From assembly GCF_003323715.1 (NCBI RefSeq), contig NZ_QOIN01000040.1, forward strand, positions 1 through 64,000: 64,000 nt of DNA, in the 5' to 3' direction. The stretch comes from Streptomyces diacarni. GTDB taxonomy: Bacteria > Actinomycetota > Actinomycetes > Streptomycetales > Streptomycetaceae. Under the pieces are notes generated by a model. The model did not search any database. It worked only from the letters and a program-made list of their open reading frames with translations, and was not told the origin of the DNA. Each line of letters opens with the position of its first letter. The stretch's first letter is position 1. Shown one piece after another: positions 46,558 through 54,148 of the stretch. A program made the translations under genes and the position numbers.

Positions 46558-48200
46558 GCGGGCGCAATCTCGCGTCCCCTCTCGCCGACGGGCTGCGCGG
46601 CCTGGGCTCAGCCCTGGCCACCCCGGCGGCCTCCCGGGAGCCGCTGCTGCGCCACGCGTCCTCGCGGTGGGTCAGGTCGCTGCCCTACGCGCTGGCGTTC
46701 GGCTTCGGCGCCGCCCTGCTCCCCTCCACCGCGCAGCTGCTGTCCACCGACTACGGGCTGCACGGCAGCTGGGCGGGCGCGCTCGGGGTGGCCCAGGTGG
46801 TGCCGCTGCTGCTCGCCGTGACCCGACCGCTGCCCGCCTGGTGGGTCATCTTCACCGCGGACGTCCTCGGCGCACTGCTGCTGCTGGCCACGGACCACAC
46901 CGCGGGCCGCCCCTGGCCGTGGACGCCGATGGTCCTCGTGGGCTACCTGCTGCTGTGCCTGGCACTGGCGCTGCGGGAGAGCCGGCGCACCCTGCTGGCC
47001 GTCTGGCTGGTCACCGTCGTGGCCTCCCTCGCGCTCGGAATCGTCGCCCCCGAGCGCAGCGAGGGATCGAACGTGCTGCTGATCGTGCTCAGCGGCGCGA
47101 CACTGCTGCTCGGCGCCACCCTGCGGGAGCGGGCCGAGGCCCAGCGGCGGCTCGCCGAGCAGGAGACGATCAGCGAGACCGAGCGCGCCCAGCGCACGCT
47201 CTTGGAGGAACGCACTCGCATCGCCCGCGAACTGCACGACGTCGTCGCCCACCACATGTCGGTCATCACCGTCCAGGCGGACAGCGCCCCCTACCGGATC
47301 GCGGGCCTGCCGCGGGAGGCGAGCGAGGAGTTCGGGGCCATCGCCACGGCGGCGCGCGAGTCACTGACCGAGATGCGGCGCCTGCTGGGCGTGCTGCGCA
47401 GCGAGAACGCACGCTCGGAGCGCGCACCCCAGCCCGGCCTGGAACGGCTGGAACAGCTCGTGGAGGCCACCGTACGAGCAGGAGTCCCCGCCGAACTGCA
47501 CCTCGACCTGGCCGACGGACAAGACGGTGCGCCCGGTGGCGGCCCCGGTCCCGCGCAGACCGTCACGCTGTCGGCGTACCGCATCGTCCAAGAAGCGCTC
47601 GCGAACGTCGTACGGCACGCGCCCGGAGCAGCAACCCGCATCTCGGTGACCGTCCGGGAAAGCCAGGTGACCGTCCGGGAAAGCGAGAGGAGCGGTCGAG
47701 AAGGGGACGGCGGGGACGAAACGAGCGGCGCAGGGGAGAACAGAAGCGGCCCAGGGGAGAGCGGGAACGGCGGGCGTCCGGACGCGAAGGGCGCGAGGGA
47801 GGACGAGAACAGCGGGCCAGAGGACCGAAACGGCGAGCGGGAGGACGAAAACCGAGGGCCGGAGGACGGGAACGGCGGGCGGGAGGCCTCGCTCTTCGTC
47901 CTCGTCGTCAACGGGCCCTCCCCCGCACCCGAGGGGCCGCCGCTGGAGACGTCCGGCACCGGGCACGGTCTCGTGGGCATGCGCGAACGGGTGCGGCTGG
48001 TGGGCGGGGCGCTGGAGGTCGGCCCGCTCCCGGACGGAGGTTTCCGTGTCGCGGCCCGGCTGCCGCTGCATCCGCCCGCCGGAACGCCGAAGGAGCCGTC
48101 CGGCGTCCTCGGCGACGAGCGGCACGACGGCGCAAAGGACGCCCACAAACGCGCCGCACCCGCATCCGCACCGCACTCGAAGGACATTCCCCCGGCATGA
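46554..48200 (+). CDS. NarL-type sensor histidine kinase with low-complexity insert
   Basis: A 548-residue kinase. Five or so N-terminal membrane helices (residues ~40-190) form the sensor. The dimerisation/phosphoacceptor domain follows with His228 in ARELHDVVAHHMSVI. The HATPase has N-box AYRIVQEALANVVRHA and G-motif GTGHGLVGMRERVRL. Between these, residues ~376-445 are a highly repetitive Gly/Glu/Asn/Arg/Asp stretch (GPEDRNGEREDENRGPEDGN) inserted between two beta strands; VTVRES is also duplicated just before it. The GTG start overlaps the DUF4429 stop (GTGA), and the stop overlaps the regulator start (ATGA). The signal is unknown. Confidence 0.9.
   Translation: MSGRNLASPLADGLRGLGSALATPAASREPLLRHASSRWVRSLPYALAFGFGAALLPSTAQLLSTDYGLHGSWAGALGVAQVVPLLLAVTRPLPAWWVIFTADVLGALLLLATDHTAGRPWPWTPMVLVGYLLLCLALALRESRRTLLAVWLVTVVASLALGIVAPERSEGSNVLLIVLSGATLLLGATLRERAEAQRRLAEQETISETERAQRTLLEERTRIARELHDVVAHHMSVITVQADSAPYRIAGLPREASEEFGAIATAARESLTEMRRLLGVLRSENARSERAPQPGLERLEQLVEATVRAGVPAELHLDLADGQDGAPGGGPGPAQTVTLSAYRIVQEALANVVRHAPGAATRISVTVRESQVTVRESERSGREGDGGDETSGAGENRSGPGESGNGGRPDAKGAREDENSGPEDRNGEREDENRGPEDGNGGREASLFVLVVNGPSPAPEGPPLETSGTGHGLVGMRERVRLVGGALEVGPLPDGGFRVAARLPLHPPAGTPKEPSGVLGDERHDGAKDAHKRAAPASAPHSKDIPPA
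47679..47888 (+). repeat. Imperfect coding repeats within the kinase ATPase domain
   Basis: Purine-rich repeats of GGGAACGGCGGGCG, GAGGACGAAAAC and related units encode the ~70-residue Gly/Glu/Asn/Arg insert. Base composition on this strand (A/G-rich) differs sharply from flanking codons, while the reading frame is kept. Confidence 0.75.
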
Positions 48201-48931
48201 ACGGCACCGGCACGCCAGGATCCTCCCCGACGGACAGGGTGACCCGCGTGGTCATCGTCGACGACCAGGCCATGGTGAGGGCGGGTTTCGCCGCGCTGCT
48301 GGCCGCGCAGAGCGACATCGACGTCGTGGGCGAGGCGGCGGACGGCACAGCGGGCGTGGAGGTGTGCCGTACCGTCCACCCGGACGTGGTCCTGATGGAT
48401 GTGCGGATGCCGCGGCTGAACGGCCTGGAGGCGGCGCGAGCGCTCCTCGAACCTCCTCCCGGCGTCGTCCACAGGCCCAGGGTCTTGATGCTGACCACGT
48501 TCGACGTGGACGACTACGTCTACGAGGCGCTGCGGCTGGGCGCGAGCGGCTTCCTCCTCAAGGACGCGCCGCCCGCCGACCTGATCGCCGCCGTACGGGT
48601 GGTGGCCGAAGGTGAGGCACTGCTGGCGCCGTCGGTGACCCGGCGGCTGATCGCGGAGTTCGCCCGGCAGCGGCCGCACTCCGTCACCCGCAAGGGCCGT
48701 TCCTCGGCGCCGCAGTTGCGGCTCAAGGACCTCACCGAGCGGGAGACCGAGGTACTGGGGCTGCTGGCGCGCGGACAGTCCAACCAGGAGATCGCCGCCT
48801 CGCTCGTCCTGGCGGAACAGACGGTGAAAACTCACGTGAGCCGCATCTTCGCCAAGCTCGCCCTGCGCGACCGCGCCCAGGCGGTCATCTTCGCGTACGA
48901 GTCCGGTCTCGTGGCGCCCGGCGAGCAGTAG
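48197..48931 (+). CDS. LuxR/NarL-family response regulator
   Basis: A 244-residue regulator. The receiver domain (RVVIVDDQAMVRAGFAALLA) has phospho-acceptor Asp68 in VVLMDVRMPRLNG and conserved Lys in GFLLKDAPP. The C-terminal LuxR HTH (LTERETEVLGLLARGQSNQE, then EQTVKTHVSRIFAKL) is intact. Its ATG overlaps the kinase TGA (ATGA), so kinase and regulator are coupled. It is the last gene of the DUF4429-kinase-regulator operon. Confidence 0.94.
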   Translation: MNGTGTPGSSPTDRVTRVVIVDDQAMVRAGFAALLAAQSDIDVVGEAADGTAGVEVCRTVHPDVVLMDVRMPRLNGLEAARALLEPPPGVVHRPRVLMLTTFDVDDYVYEALRLGASGFLLKDAPPADLIAAVRVVAEGEALLAPSVTRRLIAEFARQRPHSVTRKGRSSAPQLRLKDLTERETEVLGLLARGQSNQEIAASLVLAEQTVKTHVSRIFAKLALRDRAQAVIFAYESGLVAPGEQ

Positions 48932-49239
48932 TCCGGGCCGCCGCCCGGCACGGGACGCCGGGCACCGCGCTCCGGGCGCCGGCTCCAGCGCCGACTCCGA
49001 GTGCCGGCCGCCTGAGGGAACACGGGACGCCGGCCACCGGTCCCTGGAGGGAGCACAGAGCGCCGGGCGCGGGCCGTGTGTCCCCCTACTCTCGTACGCC
49101 CCCCTACCCCCGTAGCACGCGCGGAGTTGGCTCTCCGGCGTGACGCCCCGGGCGCGAGCGGGCCCGCACTCTCTTCCTCTCTCCCGCCGACGCGTCTCCC
49201 GCCGACGAGACGGGCGGGAGACAGGAGGAGGGACCTGTC
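48932..49239. other. Intergenic region with short direct repeats
   Basis: No gene is supported in these 308 bp. CACGGGACGCCGG(G/C)CACCG occurs near 48949 and again near 49021. A pyrimidine-rich CTACTCTCGTACG...CCCCGTAG segment lies near 49085-49117 upstream of the second hydrolase. These could be binding sites for the adjacent response regulator, but that is a guess. Confidence 0.4.
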
Positions 49240-50427
49240 ATGAAGCGCCGCCGCAAGCGTGCTCTGCTCGCCGCCCCGCTGGTCGCGGCGGTCTTCGCGG
49301 GAACGACGGGCGTCACGAGCGGTACGGAGCAGACCCCGGTCACCGGGCCGTCCCCCGGAGCCGCCGCCTGGCGCGCGGACCATTCGCTGGGGCGCACGCT
49401 GCCCGATCCCGCTACCGCGGGACCCGAACGGGTCGCCACGTTCTTCGCGGGGCTGGACGAGGAGGAGCGCGGGGCGCTGGTGCGGCGGCATCCGTTGACG
49501 GTGGGGAATCTGGACGGGGTCCCCCTGGGCATCCGATACCAGGCGAACCGGGTGGCGCTCAAGAGGGAGCGGGCGCGGGCACGGGTGCTGGCCGATGCTC
49601 CCTCGGGGACGCGAGGGGACCACAGCCAGGCGCGCGAGAAGGCCGAACGGTACGGCGAACTCCTCGCGCCGGGGCGGCAGATCCTCGCCTTCGACCCGCG
49701 CGGGCGCGGGCAGATCGCCGAGGTCTACGGAGACCTCGCGCACGCCGGGAGGACCGCGGTCGTGGTGCCGGGTTCCGACATCGACCTGCGCAACTTCGAC
49801 GACGGCGGCGCCAACCGCTACGGCAGGCCCGCCGCGATGGCCGCGTCCCTGCGGGCGGGGATGGCACGGCGTGTGCCCCGCGCCCGCGTCGCGGTGATCG
49901 CCTGGGTCGGCTACACGACCCCGGTCGGACTCGGTACGGACGCGGCGACCGGGCGGCTGGCCGAGGCGGGCGCGCCGCGCCTGACCCGTTTCCTGCACGG
50001 CCTGACCCGCACCGGGGTGACCCCGCCCGCGGTGCTGTGCCACAGCTACGGTTCCGTGGTCTGCGGGCGGGCCGCACCCGGACTGGACGGCGAGGACGCC
50101 ACGGGGCTGCTCGTCTTCGGGTCGCCGGGGATGCGCGCAGGATCGGTCTCCGCGCTGCGCACCCGTGTGCCGGTGTGGGCCGCGCGTGCCCCGGGGGACT
50201 GGATCGCGCGCGTCCCCCACGTTCGGTTCCTGGGTCTGGGGCACGGTGCCGACCCCACGGACGCCGCTTTCGGCGCCCGTGTCGTGACCGCCGACGGGGC
50301 GGAAGGGCACAGCGACTACCTGCGTCCGGGCACCGACTCGCGCGCCAACTTCGCCGCCATCGCGGTGGGGGCGTACGACGCGGTGCGCTGCGCGCCCTCC
50401 TCGCGGGAGTGCGCCGACGCCCGTTAG
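49240..50427 (+). CDS. Exported alpha/beta hydrolase (DUF1023 type), paralogue
   Basis: A 395-residue paralogue of the hydrolase at 44279, recognisable throughout (HPLTVGNLDGVPLGIRYQAN; RQILAFDPRGRGQIAEVYGD; VVVPGSDIDLRNFD). The nucleophile elbow is VLCHSYGSVVCG, and a late AEGHSDYLRPG supplies the probable catalytic His. Unlike its relative it has a Lys/Arg-rich signal peptide (MKRRRKRALLAAPLVAAVFA), so it is secreted rather than membrane-tethered. The ATG has GGAGGAGGGA about 6 nt upstream. The substrate is unknown. The duplication flanks the two-component operon. Confidence 0.87.
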   Translation: MKRRRKRALLAAPLVAAVFAGTTGVTSGTEQTPVTGPSPGAAAWRADHSLGRTLPDPATAGPERVATFFAGLDEEERGALVRRHPLTVGNLDGVPLGIRYQANRVALKRERARARVLADAPSGTRGDHSQAREKAERYGELLAPGRQILAFDPRGRGQIAEVYGDLAHAGRTAVVVPGSDIDLRNFDDGGANRYGRPAAMAASLRAGMARRVPRARVAVIAWVGYTTPVGLGTDAATGRLAEAGAPRLTRFLHGLTRTGVTPPAVLCHSYGSVVCGRAAPGLDGEDATGLLVFGSPGMRAGSVSALRTRVPVWAARAPGDWIARVPHVRFLGLGHGADPTDAAFGARVVTADGAEGHSDYLRPGTDSRANFAAIAVGAYDAVRCAPSSRECADAR

Positions 50428-50504
50428 TCCTTCTCACGCCGGGCGCGGACTCCCGCCCCGCCTCCCGTCGCCGGCCGGCTGTCCGCCCGGGCCGGGCTGC
50501 GGCC

Positions 50505-51152
50505 CTACCCGAGCACGGTGGTCCTGCCGGCCGGCACCTGGCTCCTCCGGCCGTCCGGCACCCGGTCCGTGGAGGCGTGACCCGCCACGTCCGCCGAGGC
50601 GTGGCCCGCGCTCGTGACGGGCGGCGCCGCGGTCCCGCACTCGGAGGTCTCGCGCGGGGACGGTTGCGCCGACACCGTGCGGGCCGCGGGCAGCTGGCCG
50701 GTCTTCCGCGAGTAGTGGTCGATCTTGTAGTCGAGCACGTCGAGGGTGTCGCGCAGTTCCGCGATCCTGGCCAGGACACCCTCGCGCGTGTCCTCCAGGA
50801 GGGACTGGCGTTCCGCTACGGTCCGCTCGCCCTGGCGCACCAGCTCCGCGTAGCGCACCATGTCCGCGACCGTCATGCCGGTCAGCCGCAGTTTGCCGAC
50901 CAGGTCCAGCCAGTCCAGGTCGCGGGCGGAGAAGCGGCGCTGCCCCGTGTGGGACCTGTCGACGTGCGGCATCAGGCCGATCCGCTCGTACCAGCGCAGG
51001 GTGTGCGCGCTCAGTCCGGTGAACGCAGCGACCTCGCTGATGGTGTACCGCCCGCTGCCGTCCGGCCGCGGGCGGCCCTCGTGCCGGGCGGCACACTGCG
51101 CGGGCGGTGCCGCTTCCGGGCTGGTGCGTCTCTGCGTCTCGGTCACATTCAC
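50505..51152 (-). CDS. MerR-family transcriptional regulator
   Basis: A 215-residue regulator. The winged HTH covers residues ~35-105 (YTISEVAAFTGLSAHTLRWY, ERIGLMP, RRFSARDLDWLDLVGKLRLT). A coiled-coil dimerisation helix follows (LLEDTREGVLARIAELRDTL, DVLDYKIDHY). The tail has no metal-binding Cys pattern, so it probably senses an organic ligand. The GTG at 51152 is 6 nt after TACCGT, giving a leaderless transcript from a promoter with a 19-bp spacer that contains the operator. It is divergent from a serine hydrolase. Confidence 0.9.
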   Translation of the reverse strand: MNVTETQRRTSPEAAPPAQCAARHEGRPRPDGSGRYTISEVAAFTGLSAHTLRWYERIGLMPHVDRSHTGQRRFSARDLDWLDLVGKLRLTGMTVADMVRYAELVRQGERTVAERQSLLEDTREGVLARIAELRDTLDVLDYKIDHYSRKTGQLPAARTVSAQPSPRETSECGTAAPPVTSAGHASADVAGHASTDRVPDGRRSQVPAGRTTVLG

Positions 51153-51158
51153 CAGTGA

Positions 51159-51189
51159 ACGGTACGAAGTTGGAGTGCACTCCAAGCAA
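51159..51189 (-). promoter_or_regulatory. MerR-type promoter with 16-bp perfect palindrome
   Basis: TTGCTT (-35, 51189-51184) and TACCGT (-10, 51164-51159) are separated by 19 bp, the over-long spacer typical of MerR-activated promoters. A perfect palindrome TTGGAGTGCACTCCAA (51170-51185) overlaps the -35 and most of the spacer. The promoter drives merR itself. The same operator is 45 bp from the -10 of the divergent serine hydrolase gene. Confidence 0.8.
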
Positions 51190-51242
51190 GAGCAAAGGGA
51201 GGCCAAAATCGCCGGTGGAGTGTGGCCGTTAGGCTCGTGCGC

Positions 51243-52058
51243 ATGGAGAGCCTGCGGATGATCGAGACCTGGCCGGTGCCGAGCGCGGCGGCGGCCGTCG
51301 TACGGGCGGACGGCAGTGTGGCCGGGAGCCGAGGGCCCGTCGCGCAGCGTTTCCCTCTGGCTTCCGTCACCAAGCTGCTGTCCGCGTACGCCGTGCTGAT
51401 GGCGCTGGAGGAGGGCGCGGTCGAACTGGAGGAGCCCGCGGGGCCCGAGGGGGCGACGGTGCGGCACCTGCTGGCCCACACCTCGGGGCTCGCCTTCGAC
51501 GCTCCCCGCACGCAGGCCGATCCCGGCACCCGGCGGATCTACTCCAACGCGGGTTTCGAGACGCTGGCCGAGCACGTGGCCGAGGCCACCGGGATCCCTT
51601 TTTCCGCGTACTTGCGGGAGGGGGTGCTCGAGCCGCTGGGCATGGCCTCCACCGAGCTGGACGGGTCGGCCGCCAAGGACGCCGTCTCCAGCTGCGCCGA
51701 CCTGACGCGGTTCGCCGCCGAACTCCAGTCCCCCACGCTGCTGGACCCCTCGACGGTGCGGGAGGCGACCTCGGTGGTCTTTCCCGGTCTGAACGGTGTG
51801 CTGCCCGGGTACGGCAGCCAGAAGCCGAACGACTGGGGGCTCGGATTCGAGATCCGTTCCGCCAAGTCGCCGCACTGGACGGGTGAGACGTCCTCGCCGC
51901 GCACGTTCGGGCACTTCGGGCAGTCCGGAACGTTCCTGTGGGTGGACCCGGAGGCGGGCGCCGCCTGTGTGGCACTCACCGACCGGGCCTTCGGCCCGTG
52001 GGCGGTCGAGGCGTGGACGCCCTTCACGGACGCCGTCCTCGCCGAACTGCGCGGCTAG
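51243..52058 (+). CDS. Serine hydrolase (beta-lactamase/DD-peptidase-like)
   Basis: A 271-residue class C-type serine hydrolase. It carries SxxK at Ser41-Lys44 (SVTK), the YxN motif at Y100-S101-N102 (IYSNAGF), and HFGQSGT in the position of the KTG box. No signal peptide is seen, so it is a cytoplasmic esterase or peptidase-like enzyme rather than a classical secreted beta-lactamase. TAGGCT (51230-51235) ends 7 nt before the ATG, so the transcript is probably leaderless; there is no ribosome-binding site. It shares a promoter region with the divergent MerR regulator and may be its target. Confidence 0.87.
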   Translation: MESLRMIETWPVPSAAAAVVRADGSVAGSRGPVAQRFPLASVTKLLSAYAVLMALEEGAVELEEPAGPEGATVRHLLAHTSGLAFDAPRTQADPGTRRIYSNAGFETLAEHVAEATGIPFSAYLREGVLEPLGMASTELDGSAAKDAVSSCADLTRFAAELQSPTLLDPSTVREATSVVFPGLNGVLPGYGSQKPNDWGLGFEIRSAKSPHWTGETSSPRTFGHFGQSGTFLWVDPEAGAACVALTDRAFGPWAVEAWTPFTDAVLAELRG

Positions 52059-52095
52059 CGCCTGCGCCCGGCCGGGCAGAAATCTCGCGCGCAGT

Positions 52096-52773
52096 TCAGC
52101 CGTAGCTGGGCTCCGCGTGCATCTCCCACAGCAGCAGTTCGGCTCCGCCGCGGGCGCACAGCTCCCGGTCCCGCGGGCCGGTCAGCCGCGCCGCGTCGCC
52201 CTCGTGCAGCACCGTGTCGCCGTCGAGCAGCGCCTGACCGCGGGCCACGTGCACGTAGCCGAAGGCCGCGTCCGGCACCGCCGTGCGCTCCCCGTCGGCC
52301 AGCCGCCGCACGTGCAGCACCGCTTCGGTGCGGGGCAGCGCGAAGGGGGTGTTGTCCGCGATGCCGCGCACGACCTCGTACTCGGGTTCGGTGCCGAAGG
52401 CGCCGGGCACCAGCCACATCTGCACGAACCGCAGGGGACCGCTCCCGGCGTTGCGTTCGGTGTGCCGAACGCCGCTGCCCGCACCGAGCCGTTGCACGTC
52501 CCCGGGGCGCACCACCGCGTCGTGCCCGGCCGAGTCGCGGTGTTCGAGCTCGCCTTGGAGGACCCAGGTGACGATCTCGATGTCCCGGTGCGGGTGCTGC
52601 GCGAATCCCGCGCCCGGCGCGAGGCGTTCCTCGTTGCAGGCCACCAGCAGTCCGAAGCCGACGTTGCCGGGGTCGTAGAACCCGGAGAAGGAGAAGGCGT
52701 GCCGGGTCTCGATCCCGTCCCCCGCCTCGCCGCCGCGGTACCGGTCAGCGGCCCGCCACACCACCTGTGCCAT
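52096..52773 (-). CDS. Pirin-family protein
   Basis: A 225-residue bicupin protein of the pirin family. The N-terminal cupin carries metal ligands in FAQHPHRDIEIVTWVLQGEL and SGVRHTERN (three His and a Glu, as in human pirin and E. coli YhhW quercetinase). RFVQMWLVPG follows, and the second cupin is degenerate. Possible roles are quercetinase activity or redox-linked transcriptional control; in Streptomyces, pirins have been tied to acyl-CoA metabolism. TACGGT lies 7 nt upstream of the ATG (leaderless). It is next to, and divergent from, the fasR-like gene. Confidence 0.9.
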   Translation of the reverse strand: MAQVVWRAADRYRGGEAGDGIETRHAFSFSGFYDPGNVGFGLLVACNEERLAPGAGFAQHPHRDIEIVTWVLQGELEHRDSAGHDAVVRPGDVQRLGAGSGVRHTERNAGSGPLRFVQMWLVPGAFGTEPEYEVVRGIADNTPFALPRTEAVLHVRRLADGERTAVPDAAFGYVHVARGQALLDGDTVLHEGDAARLTGPRDRELCARGGAELLLWEMHAEPSYG

Positions 52774-52863
52774 GCGCCCCACCGTAGTCCCGGACGCGGG
52801 GAGGTGCGGCTGCCGTCCGCCCCCCGCAGCCGCGCGGCGCGCCCGGTAAGGCAGGCTTGTCCC

Positions 52864-54048
52864 GTGCCCGAAGCCACAGATCCACCCCAGCACCCGCATC
52901 TGGCGACCCTGCGCAGGCTGGAGCAGTCCTCCGGGAAGCTCGCCGCCGCCGCCATCGCGCGCATGGACGAGCAGTTGCCCTGGTACCGCGCGATGCCGCC
53001 GGAGAACCGCTCCTGGATCGGCCTGGTCGCGCAGGCGGGCATCGCGGCCTTCACCGAGTGGTTCCGGCATCCGGAGACCCCGCAGGCCATCAGCACCGAC
53101 GTCTTCGGAACGGCGCCGCGCGAGCTGACGCGGGCGATCACGCTGCGGCAGACCGTGGAGATGGTGCGCACCACCATCGAGGTCGTCGAGGCGGCCATCG
53201 ACGAGGTGGCGGCGCCCGGTGACGAGGCGGTGCTGCGGGAGGCGCTGCTGGTGTACGCCAGGGAGATCGCCTTCGCCACGGCGCAGGTGTACGCGCAGGC
53301 GGCGGAGGCGCGCGGCGCCTGGGACGCGCGCCTGGAGTCGCTGGTGGTCAACGCGGTGCTCTCCGGGGAGGCCGACGAGGGCGCCGTGTCACGCGCTGCG
53401 GCGCTGGGCTGGAACTCGCCCGAGCACGTGGCCGTCGTGCTGGGAACGGCGCCCGACGGGGACAACGAGCTGACCGTCGAGGCGATCCGGCGGGCGTCCC
53501 GGCACGCCAAGCTCCAGGTGCTCACCGGGGTGCTCGGCAGCCGCCTGGTGGTGATCGCGGGCGGTTGCGACGATCCCCTCAAGGCCGCCAAGTCGCTGAT
53601 CGGCCCGTTCGCGGCGGGGCCTGTGGTGGCAGGGCCCGTGGTGGGGGATCTGCTGGCGGCGCCCCGTTCCGCGCAGTCCGCGATGGCCGGGCTGAAAGCG
53701 TGTGCGGCCTGGCCTGACGCCCCCCGGCCCGTGCTGGCCGACGACCTGCTGCCGGAGCGCGCGATGGCCGGTGACCCGGTGGCGCGGCAGCTGCTGGTGG
53801 AGGAGATCTACAGGCCGCTGGAGGAGGCGGGATCGGCGCTGCTGGAGACGCTGAGCGTCTATCTGGAGCAGGCGAGTAGCCTGGAGGGCGCCGCGCGGAT
53901 GTTGTTCGTGCACCCCAACACCGTCCGCTACCGGCTCCGACGTGTGACGGACGTCACCGGCTGGTCGCCGTCTGATGTGCGTTCCGCCTTCACGCTGCGT
54001 ATCGCGTTGATCCTGGGGCGTCTCGCCGACTCCGGCGGCCAGCCGTAG
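52864..54048 (+). CDS. fasR: PucR/CdaR-type activator of fatty-acid synthesis
   Basis: A 394-residue regulator with a C-terminal PucR-type HTH (LSVYLEQASSLEGAARMLFV, HPNTVRYRLRRV) and a GGDEF-like central region (VLTGVLGSRLVVIAGG). In S. coelicolor the gene in this place, next to fabD-fabH-acpP-fabF, is FasR, which activates that operon; symbol and role here rest on synteny and domain type. CAGGCT ends 6 nt before the GTG, so it is probably leaderless. Fifteen bases after its stop begins a perfect inverted repeat ahead of fabD, the likely binding site. Confidence 0.85.
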   Translation: MPEATDPPQHPHLATLRRLEQSSGKLAAAAIARMDEQLPWYRAMPPENRSWIGLVAQAGIAAFTEWFRHPETPQAISTDVFGTAPRELTRAITLRQTVEMVRTTIEVVEAAIDEVAAPGDEAVLREALLVYAREIAFATAQVYAQAAEARGAWDARLESLVVNAVLSGEADEGAVSRAAALGWNSPEHVAVVLGTAPDGDNELTVEAIRRASRHAKLQVLTGVLGSRLVVIAGGCDDPLKAAKSLIGPFAAGPVVAGPVVGDLLAAPRSAQSAMAGLKACAAWPDAPRPVLADDLLPERAMAGDPVARQLLVEEIYRPLEEAGSALLETLSVYLEQASSLEGAARMLFVHPNTVRYRLRRVTDVTGWSPSDVRSAFTLRIALILGRLADSGGQP

Positions 54049-54060
54049 GCTTGCGGGCAC

Positions 54061-54083
54061 GTTTTGTGGAAGGCCCACAAAAC
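54061..54083. promoter_or_regulatory. Probable FasR operator upstream of fabD
   Basis: GTTTTGTGG - 5 nt - CCACAAAAC is a perfect 9-bp inverted repeat. Its T- and A-rich ends stand out in this GC-rich setting. It lies 66 bp before fabD, in the position from which an activator would work. It could instead be the fasR terminator, but no T-run follows the stem on the plus strand. Confidence 0.65.
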
Positions 54084-54148
54084 CCCTCACCGTTCTTCGT
54101 CTCGGTCCCCACCGGTCGAGACGCCTGTTCACAGGAGAGAGTGAGAGA

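Noticed and set aside
51243..52058. Secreted beta-lactamase resistance gene
   Set aside because: No signal peptide, and the KTG box is replaced by HFGQSGT. It fits a cytoplasmic serine hydrolase of the esterase/DD-peptidase-like group better.
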